Under the pieces are notes generated by a model that saw only the letters and a list, made by a program, of their open reading frames with translations, had not been told where the DNA came from and searched no databases. Both the position numbers and the translations under genes were made by a program. A stretch of 64,000 nt of DNA from Euglena gracilis (taxonomy: Eukaryota; Euglenida; Euglenophyceae; Euglenales), in the NCBI GenBank assembly GCA_039621445.1, contig CP154956.1:49068826-49132825 (forward strand). The letters are read 5' to 3'. Of this stretch, positions 23,201 through 64,000 are shown one piece after another (the stretch's first letter is position 1; each line of letters starts with the position of its first letter).

Positions 23201-25172
23201 GTAACACGCTGGCAGACAAAAGGGAAATGACACCCTTGGAGCGAGCCGGAGCTGTCCTCCTCCTCCCCCCCCACAGATCCCACATCGAGGGCGAAGCCAT
23301 TCACCGGGAGGGCGGCGCTTGTCCCGGGCCGCGGAGGTTGTGGCGCGGCGCTCCGCCTCGACGGCCGCCAGCCGGGAATCCGGCAGACCCGCCGCACGCC
23401 CCGTCGCCGCGGCCCTGGCCAGGCTCCGGGCCACGAAGGGGTCAGCCATACGCATCAGTGGGGGGGGGTCGAATCGGCGCGGCGCAGCGACCTGGTGCCC
23501 TCGTCCCAGCACTGGGCTGAGGGCACGGTCACTTCTGGCACGAGCGGCCCCGAGAAGCAGCGGTGCCCCAACGCCGCTGGGCGGGGTGGGCGGGGTGGGC
23601 GGGGCCCGGCCTGGGCACAGCCTCCGCCACGATTCGATGCACGGGAGGCGGCGGTCGGCGGCCGGGGGCGAAGCCGTCGTCGCCTGCCTGAACCTGCGGT
23701 GAACACGCAGAAGTCACCCCAAAGTGTCCCACACACTGGTGGCCTGGCGGCGACACCCCCCCCCCTCCCAGCAGGGGATTCCTTCAGGACCCCCCGGGGA
23801 GGTCAGCCGGCAGGAAAAACGTCCTGGCTGGGACCCCCCCCCCCCCTCAGGGCGTAGGCTGGGCCTGGTTGGAAACCGATGACAGGGAAAAAAGCTCAAA
23901 TGCAGCTGGGTTGGGATTTTTCAACTGAAACTTTGAGGTAAACCCCCCAACCCCCCCCCCATAAAATTCTTCGTTATTTTGACCTCATTTTTAGAATAAT
24001 TTCGGTCCACCCTTAGCCTGGCTTCGCCGGGCTGCCTCAACTCCAAACCAGCGGACACCCAGGGCGGGGAGGATCCGCAGCCCAGCTAGGACCTGTTGGC
24101 TGGAAAACAGGTGCTGGCAGGCTAGACCCCCCCCCCCCCCGGGTCAGCGTCCCCTCTGGCCTAAGAAAACCCCTGCACCCCACTAATACTGATTCTTTGC
24201 CCCCTATCAGAGCTGTGTAACGCCAGTGCGACGCCAAGACTGTCGCGAACAAAAGCGTTGGGCATGAATGAACCAAATGGACAGTGCAATTCCAACGGGT
24301 GTCACGGCACCCCCACTGAGCGTTACACTACTGCCTTTCCTTTGGCAGGGGATTCTTTGGAACCTCAAAAATCATCGAAAGAAAACAAGACGTCGCCGAC
24401 CTGTTCGGTGGGGGAATTCCTGAACCCCTAACAAGGGGAGTGTACAAGGGGAGTGTACGAGGACCAGGGTGTGATACCCCAAATGGCATTACCGGGGATT
24501 TTCTGTTTGGGCAAACATAAACTTTTTTAACTCAGAACAGCTACAGAATACATAGTTTGACTCAATTTCAGGAATGTCACGCTCTCTTCATTTGACTGTT
24601 CTGTTGTTGATTTAATTCCGCAGTCCCAATGATTTTGGACGATTTTGCCACAAGGACGGGCCATACCGCAGCCAGGAATCGCTGGGCAGCGCCCACTGGG
24701 TCTGCTGGACGGGTGTCACAGAGGTGGGTGAGCAGCTGCTGGAGCAGCGTGGGCACCCTAGGAGAGCGATGGGGTGCTCCAGTGAGGGGGGTAGGGGGTC
24801 CCACCCACACCCCCCACCTCCGACAAAACTTCACTTCCCCAGCGCGACACGCCAGGGAAACCGTTTTCGGTTCGGGGGGGACCTGACTGCCCGGCCTTGG
24901 AGGGAGAGGGGGGTGCTGGACTGCCCCTCCACAAAACCAACGCTCACTTAGTACCCTGCCCCCCCCCCCCCCAGCAGGGTTGGCTCTTGGTGCCTCTGGG
25001 GGGCCCCCTCCCCAGGGGTGAGCCACGCCGCGGCCAACCGACATCGTCCTGCCCCACCCACAGTGCTGTGGCGCGGGGGGGGGGGGGCACACCGGTGGGC
25101 CTCCAGGTACGCCGGGGCGTCGGGTTCCGCGGGCGGCGTCAGCGAGGCCCCCCCGGAGGACGGGGCCGCCAT
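1310..25172 (-). CDS. Gene A: RIIa/Dpy-30 docking domain plus ankyrin-repeat protein (multi-exon)
   Basis: Whole-gene span; exons are listed separately. A minus-strand ATG at 25172 opens an RIIa/Dpy-30-like dimerisation-docking domain, followed by proline/arginine-rich linkers and then about 20 exons each holding roughly one 33-residue ankyrin repeat. Several GT-AG junctions were checked for phase and restore ankyrin repeats exactly (17082 to 15784, 15682 to 15222, 14509 to 14111, 12515 to 12278, 5829 to 5685, 5555 to 5390, 4392 to 4257). Ankyrin repeats bind proteins; RIIa/Dpy-30 domains dock onto amphipathic helices, often in axonemal complexes. Whether the docking exons and all ankyrin exons form one gene is inferred from shared strand and order. 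Some small exons are surely missed and the 3' end near the gap is not resolved. Confidence 0.75.
1670..3060. repeat. Intronic A/T-rich region with CTTAAAAA repeats
   Basis: Degenerate repeats of CCTTAAAAAA occur at 1660-1740 and 2968-3065, with related A-rich stretches at 10880-10930 and 11150-11200. I see no convincing exon between 1.47 and 3.43 kb. Confidence 0.5.
3434..3521 (-). CDS. Gene A possible exon
   Basis: The acceptor is GTTTTCCAG/GCCCCC and the donor CTGCAG/GTTTGC. It encodes KDHPAAHPAIHSMHSFLAER then YTLTELQ. No domain recognised; the splice signals support it. Confidence 0.4.
4153..4257 (-). CDS. Gene A ankyrin exon
   Basis: The acceptor is GCACCGCAG/GCGGTG and the donor GCCCCG/GTGCAG. 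It encodes AVVAAADPPAIVTAAAHGRE and AVVDRLLAGAGGWAP. Ankyrin-like. Confidence 0.78.
4392..4443 (-). CDS. Gene A short ankyrin exon
   Basis: The acceptor is CCTCACAG/TCGCCT and the donor GGCGGG/GTATCC. It encodes RLRRAMRRVVEALIEGG, the second helix of a repeat; the next exon begins with Ala, giving EALIEGGA. Confidence 0.75.
5085..5136 (-). CDS. Gene A ankyrin exon
   Basis: The acceptor is TGTCTGCAG/GAGGCC in phase 0. It encodes EAAAAGLADVVAALLRLC, continuing GRLLLH as an ankyrin helix pair. The end may be at GAC/GTGGTG or further on. Confidence 0.7.
5294..5390 (-). CDS. Gene A ankyrin exon
   Basis: The acceptor is TTCCGCAG/GAGAGC and the donor CTGCAC/GTGTGC. With the previous exon it gives GLTPIWRAALNGHGAAVEAL and GACGADAHRLWEGRLLLH. 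Confidence 0.85.
5555..5685 (-). CDS. Gene A ankyrin exon
   Basis: The acceptor is TTCCTCCAG/TGCCAG and the donor ATATG/GTACGC. It encodes CQTAQGVTPVFMAAAAGCTG, AIRLLVSANADADLPRSDG and LTPIW. It ends in phase 2; the next exon supplies G, restoring Trp. Confidence 0.85.
5829..5920 (-). CDS. Gene A ankyrin exon
   Basis: The acceptor is ACCTTCAG/GGGCCA and the donor GCAGAC/GTGCGG. It encodes GANPQRPEVLLGASMNGDET and LLQMLLDAQAD. The junction to the next exon gives DAQADCQTAQGVTPVF. Confidence 0.82.
6678..6840 (-). CDS. Gene A ankyrin exon
   Basis: It reads ASLPPLLTFLADHRLPPANL and PEALAASCLHGHRDAAACLL then AA. The donor is GCCGCCG/GTGTGC; the 5' edge is uncertain. A divergent ankyrin repeat. 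Confidence 0.65.
6890..7800. other. Intron without recognised gene
   Basis: Low GC with scattered CACA-type simple sequence at 6930-7060. No exon-like frame or known element. Confidence 0.4.
7840..7945 (-). CDS. Gene A possible linker exon
   Basis: The frame VAGDGGFHPEEWWQRPEVTG and AALKALGQHRSASLGP has GC-rich third positions and predicted helix, but no ankyrin signature. Splice sites were not resolved. Confidence 0.3.
8817..8889 (-). CDS. Gene A ankyrin exon
   Basis: The acceptor is GAGGCAG/GGCAGG and the donor ATCGCAG/GTGCCC. It encodes DVALAPLALLHAGANPLPIL then IA; LLHAGANP is the end-of-repeat motif. Confidence 0.65.
9283..9343 (-). CDS. Gene A short ankyrin exon
   Basis: The acceptor is GCCCACAG/GCCGGC and the donor GACGTG/GTGGGC. 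It encodes AQDGTTPLMVAAQRGDPDV and stops at the same place in the repeat as the other exons. Confidence 0.78.
10186..10435. repeat. Foldback element with G/C homopolymer arms and GGCGCC hairpin
   Basis: Outer inverted arms share GTGCCTGCCCAGGCA and runs of C and G. The centre holds GGCGCC-AAA-GGCGCC. Same architecture as several other elements in this window. Confidence 0.6.
11418..11697. repeat. Foldback element with G/C arms and GGCGCC hairpin
   Basis: Inverted copies of GTGCCTGCCCCTAGCA flank a centre with CGGCGCC-TTC-GGCGCCG. C and G homopolymer runs sit at each arm. Confidence 0.6.
12120..12278 (-). CDS. Gene A ankyrin exon
   Basis: The acceptor is GCCACAG/GTGGTC. It continues GHPE with VVQQLLARGAAVDAADAAAN, RALHAACRGRLGPGAGAVVR and CLLAAAADANR. 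A donor at ACCG/GTCCGC is likely; the exact end is uncertain. Confidence 0.8.
12515..12652 (-). CDS. Gene A ankyrin exon (1.4 repeats)
   Basis: The acceptor is CTCGGCAG/GGCCGA and the donor CCGGAG/GTGTGC. It encodes GRPPLVAAAARGYAPVVAAL, LAAAADVNGDPAGRPLHAAA and EAGHPE, 46 codons in phase 0. Canonical ankyrin sequence. Confidence 0.88.
13217..13336. repeat. Inverted repeat carrying telomere-like TTAGGG units
   Basis: The left arm, GGAATAGGGTTAGGGTTAGG and onward, pairs with a right arm about 70 bp away reading CCTAACCCGAACCCTATTCC. It looks like a small foldback element rather than a chromosome end. Confidence 0.55.
13421..13566. repeat. CATA tetranucleotide microsatellite
   Basis: About 36 near-perfect copies of ACAT. 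The repetitive Tyr/Met/Cys/Val frames across it are artefacts. Confidence 0.97.
14010..14111 (-). CDS. Gene A ankyrin exon
   Basis: The acceptor is AACCATAG/GTCGTG and the donor GTGGAG/GTGTTG. It encodes VVEILLQAKADPTIPCAGS and RQRAMGYAAELGNVE, 34 codons in phase 0. Confidence 0.8.
14226..14258. repeat. CA dinucleotide microsatellite
   Basis: Sixteen CA units inside an intron of gene A. Confidence 0.9.
14509..14564 (-). CDS. Gene A short ankyrin exon
   Basis: The acceptor is CATGACAG/AGCCTC and the donor ACGAAG/GTTGTG. It encodes PQHGTTPLLFAAREGYTK. The next exon begins VVEILLQAKADP, completing the repeat exactly. A small exon between this and 15140 is probably missed, because the phases do not meet. 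Confidence 0.8.
15140..15222 (-). CDS. Gene A ankyrin exon
   Basis: The acceptor is CCCCCAG/GGGCCG and the donor GTCCAG/GTATTG. Joined to the preceding exon it gives LLQAGADARIRALGGISLLM and VAAAGGHQDVVQ. Phase 1 to phase 0 is consistent. Confidence 0.85.
15682..15784 (-). CDS. Gene A ankyrin exon
   Basis: The acceptor is GTCTGCAG/GCGGGG and the donor AAGCAG/GTGGGC. It encodes AGADVEPTHPYGVTPLFLAC and QIGHAALVRRLLQA, a near-canonical ankyrin repeat of 103 nt ending in phase 1. Confidence 0.85.
16033..16352. repeat. Foldback element with G/C arms and GGCGCC hairpin
   Basis: Alternating C-run/G-run inverted blocks with repeated words CAGTCACTC. CCGGCGCC-TTC-GGCGCC sits at 16201-16215. Confidence 0.55.
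17082..17190 (-). CDS. Gene A ankyrin exon
   Basis: It reads SAAPLLTAVATGNSEMMELI then LQ, ending at CAG/GTGGGG. The next exon begins AGADVEP, so the splice restores LILQAGADVEP in phase 0. Confidence 0.75.
17268..17362. repeat. C-run/G-run inverted repeat
   Basis: About 20 C followed after 30 bp by more than 20 G. It lies between two ankyrin exons. Confidence 0.6.
17375..17475 (-). CDS. Gene A ankyrin exon
   Basis: It reads PLLHAVAGQHVATAAALLEA followed by RAD. A strong donor (GAC/GTCAGT) lies at the usual ankyrin exon boundary. Confidence 0.65.
17580..17692 (-). CDS. Gene A ankyrin exon
   Basis: It reads NSLAAKLGHSAMVRLLAAA then RADVNHRATHGVTARGMAG, a clear ankyrin hairpin (RADVN) between two repeats. 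A foldback repeat borders the 5' side. Confidence 0.65.
17697..18006. repeat. Foldback element rich in TGGCTGG words
   Basis: C-run/G-run borders at both ends with internal repeats of GCTGGCTGG and GGCCGGCTGGCC. It abuts ankyrin exons on both sides, so it fills the whole intron. Confidence 0.5.
18022..18113 (-). CDS. Gene A ankyrin exon
   Basis: The acceptor is CTACGCAG/TGCAGT. It reads VQWLLQRRAGPDVPNQ then DGTTALDMAANRG: the end of one ankyrin repeat and the start of the next. The donor is unclear because a foldback repeat abuts the exon. Confidence 0.65.
18348..18352. repeat. TE-N2 target-site duplication, left copy
   Basis: TCTGT directly before the left terminus, matched by TCTGT at 21181-21185 directly after the right terminus. 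Confidence 0.85.
18353..18375. repeat. TE-N2 left terminal inverted repeat
   Basis: Twenty-three bases, one mismatch to the reverse complement of 21158-21180. Confidence 0.87.
18485..21130. repeat. Palindrome set of TE-N2 (GTTTACGG-N4-CCGTAAAC)
   Basis: 20-bp copies start at 18485 (18-bp core), 18543, 18577, 18605, 18747, 18977, 20019, 20058, 20093, 20686 and 21111, with degenerate or half sites at 20659 and 20803. Spacers are TTAT, AAAA, TTTC, GTTT, TTTA, TTTT, TTAA, GTTC and GTAC. The last copy ends 50 bp from the right terminus and the first begins 132 bp from the left terminus. Confidence 0.85.
21158..21180. repeat. TE-N2 right terminal inverted repeat
   Basis: Reverse complement of the left terminus at 22 of 23 positions. 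Confidence 0.87.
21181..21185. repeat. TE-N2 target-site duplication, right copy
   Basis: TCTGT, identical to 18348-18352. Confidence 0.85.
21425..21515. repeat. Dispersed intronic repeat (GCTTCTTGTCTGTTTATGGC type)
   Basis: A C-run followed by a block with the word GCTTCTTGTCTGTTTATGGC. Related blocks occur at 30890-30985 and 38945-39020. Confidence 0.5.
21545..21640. mobile_element. Degenerate fragment of MITE-M
   Basis: It carries CTATGTCCAACGACC, then TAACCTCTG, then GGTCGTTGGACATAG, matching the left end of the three MITE-M copies with several changes. Confidence 0.55.
21919..21995 (-). CDS. Gene A ankyrin exon
   Basis: It reads LRLPAVTPLLVAAMAGHTAA, with the TPL-VAA-GH core of an ankyrin repeat. 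The donor is CCGCAG/GTCCCC. The 5' boundary is uncertain. Confidence 0.6.
22096..22290. repeat. CACACC hexanucleotide-type microsatellite
   Basis: Nearly 200 bp of ACCCACAC repeats with minor variants. The long frames across it are artefacts. Confidence 0.95.
22520..22583 (-). CDS. Gene A ankyrin-like exon
   Basis: The acceptor is TTCCCAG/GCGGCT. It encodes AAAANDVPAMAAAVAQCATLD, matching the helical core of a degenerate ankyrin repeat. Confidence 0.45.
22828..22912. repeat. CA/CCCA microsatellite
   Basis: CACACA and ACCC repeats in an intron of gene A. Confidence 0.9.
23305..23491 (-). CDS. Gene A helical Ala/Arg-rich exon
   Basis: The acceptor is CACCAG/GTCGCTG and the donor CTCCCG/GTGAAT. 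The frame contains FVARSLARAAATGRAAGL and LAAVEAERRATTSAARDKRR, predicted helical or coiled. No family recognised; membership of gene A is inferred from position. Confidence 0.5.
23619..23693 (-). CDS. Gene A linker exon (Pro/Arg-rich)
   Basis: The acceptor CACCGCAG lies at 23694-23695 and the donor GCT/GTGCCC follows 23619. It encodes VQAGDDGFAPGRRPPPPVHR and IVAEA with GC-rich third positions. No domain recognised. Confidence 0.45.
23745..24600. other. Gene A intron with C-run foldback sequence
   Basis: C-runs at 23756, 23834, 23950 and 24127 with nearby CTGGCTGG words. No exon recognised. Confidence 0.4.
24667..24757 (-). CDS. Gene A exon 2: second half of RIIa/Dpy-30-like domain
   Basis: The acceptor is CTCTCCTAG/GGTGCC and the donor GCG/GTATGG. 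It encodes VPTLLQQLLTHLCDTRPAD then PVGAAQRFLAA. The pattern of Leu-Leu, then Arg-Pro-x-Asp-Pro, then aromatic-Leu matches the four-helix docking domain of PKA RII subunits, Dpy-30 and several radial-spoke proteins. Confidence 0.75.
25093..25172 (-). CDS. Gene A first exon: first half of RIIa/Dpy-30-like domain
   Basis: ATG at 25172-25170 in good context (GTGATGGCGG). It encodes an Ala/Pro-rich leader ending in PDAPAYLEAHR. The donor at 25092 splits an Arg codon (CG/G), and the next exon supplies G then Val-Pro, giving AYLEAHRVPTLLQQLL, the hallmark of the RIIa/Dpy-30 helix. The ATG could be internal if an upstream acceptor is used. Confidence 0.7.
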
Positions 25173-25989
25173 CACAGCCCCCGCGGGACCTGCGGCCCAG
25201 GGCTGGGCAGGCAAGCCCTCCCTGGCGCTCTTTGAACCCTTTGTTTGCGTGGGGGGGGGTGGGGGGGGGTGGTCGGGTTCCCAGAAAGATGCAGCGCCAT
25301 GCTCTCGTGTGTGACGGCGGGATGGCCTGCCGGGCTTCCCCGACAAGCAGACATCGACTGCACCGTTGGGGTGGTCCAGGCGGGATAGATCGCGCAGGAG
25401 GCGTTGTTGCTCGTTAGAAGCGCGAAACAGAATGTTCCCCCATTCCTCGCTGAACAGGAGAATGTGTACGCGTGTGAATGAGTGTGAGAATGTGCATTTG
25501 AACGTGTATGCGAACACGTTCAATCGTGCAAATTATTCACTGTGAAACTGCCAGAAGGGCCTGGGAACAACAAATTTCCCCACGTTGTGCATGCACCGTG
25601 GGGGTAATTCGCTCCAAGAGGTGGCTTGCGAGCACACTGGAACTTTGTTGAGGAGTGTCTGAAAAACACTAGAGAATAACAGAATATCAAGGTTCGGACC
25701 GAGCATTCCAGTAGTTCTCAGAGCATGTGACGGCACACAAAAAACTGTTGGAAAATATCAAGGACAAGAGTCAAGCAATACACGCGGATAGTGGGCAATA
25801 AACAGCGGTAGTCTGTGGTGGGATACATACACTGTGACAGGAGAGGCAACATAGCCACAGAACATATTGGGCGTTGAGGCATACAACGAAGACGGGGTTC
25901 ACATATTGTCACACGAAAATGACGAAGTGCAGGGCACGGTAAGAAACGGTGATGGGTAGGGTTGGTGATCTGCAACCGCCACCGGGGGC

Positions 25990-63600
<37,611 letters not shown>

Positions 63601-63614
63601 AACCTGGGTCCGGC

Positions 63615-63966
63615 GACCCCACCCCCACCTATGAGAAACCCGTTTCTTATGGGTGGGTTTCCAAAAAATGGCCCGAGGGGTTTCTCATAGGTGGGGGTTT
63701 CTTATAGGTGGGTTTCAATGTCCGAAAAATTTTTGAGCTGACAAAAGGCCAAAAGTGGCCAAAAACAGTCAAATTTCCCGTTCGGCGCCTTTGGCGCCGA
63801 GTAAAATGGGGGCTTCTTATAGTTGGTTGGGTTCAAAGCTCCCCAGGGGTTTCTTATAGGTGGGGGTTTCTTATAGGTGGGCGTCGGTCCAAAAATCCCC
63901 AAAGGGTTTCTTATAGGTGGGTGTTTCTGATAGAGGGGGTTCTTATAGGTGGGGGGGGTTTTTACC
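63615..63966. repeat. Foldback element (TTTCTTATAGGTGGG repeats)
   Basis: Several copies of GTTTCTTATAGGTGGG with an inverted CCCACCTATGAGAAACC at the left and a CGGCGCC-TTT-GGCGCCG hairpin at 63784. Confidence 0.65.
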
Positions 63967-64000
63967 CCCACTCGTCTGGACCCAGGGACCCAGGGCCGGT

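Overview
This is a GC-rich window from a nuclear eukaryotic genome, probably a flagellated microbial eukaryote or alga. The evidence is GT-AG introns with clean phase joins, about one ankyrin repeat per exon, strongly GC-biased third codon positions, an RIIa/Dpy-30 docking domain (common in ciliary proteins), long microsatellites and intron-filling foldback repeats. I cannot name the species. No rRNA, tRNA, CRISPR or bacterial operon was found. Bases 7-792 are an assembly gap.

Host genes lie on the minus strand. Gene A runs from an ATG at 25172 down to about 1.3 kb. It starts with an RIIa/Dpy-30-type docking domain split over two exons, followed by about 20 short ankyrin exons. Gene B enters from beyond 63.6 kb and ends with a TGA at 25990. 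It has about 28 recognised exons, mostly charged, helical or coiled-coil, and its introns hold most of the repeats and mobile DNA. It is a large structural coiled-coil protein, possibly ciliary, and I could not assign a family.

The most interesting content is a set of three mobile elements that appear to belong to one undescribed transposon superfamily. TE-L (44435-57597, 13.2 kb) has 22-bp terminal inverted repeats and an ACATT 5-bp target duplication. It carries plus-strand multi-exon genes: a candidate RNase-H-fold/DDE transposase-like protein, a protein with a ParB/sulfiredoxin-like domain, and a lysine/glutamate-rich tail or separate protein. TE-S (26801-28664) has the same termini and no gene. 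TE-N2 (18353-21180) has different 23-bp termini and a perfect TCTGT 5-bp duplication. Inside each element, and by eye nowhere else, there are many copies of a 20-bp palindrome with 8-nt arms and a 4-nt A/T-centred spacer. TE-L and TE-S use arms like TGTGCGG/CCGCACA; TE-N2 uses GTTTACGG/CCGTAAAC. The outermost palindromes lie 50-51 bp from the right end and 132-140 bp from the left end in all three. Palindromes plus an encoded ParB-like protein suggest an element-specific recognition system resembling ParB/parS; that link is inference.

Other repeats include a 400-bp MITE in three copies (one nested in TE-L, two nearly identical), a 33.06-38.31 kb array of 43-bp palindromic repeats organised into units of about 1.6 kb, many foldback elements with G/C homopolymer arms and a GGCGCC hairpin, and microsatellites. 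All of them sit in introns of genes A and B or inside TE-L.
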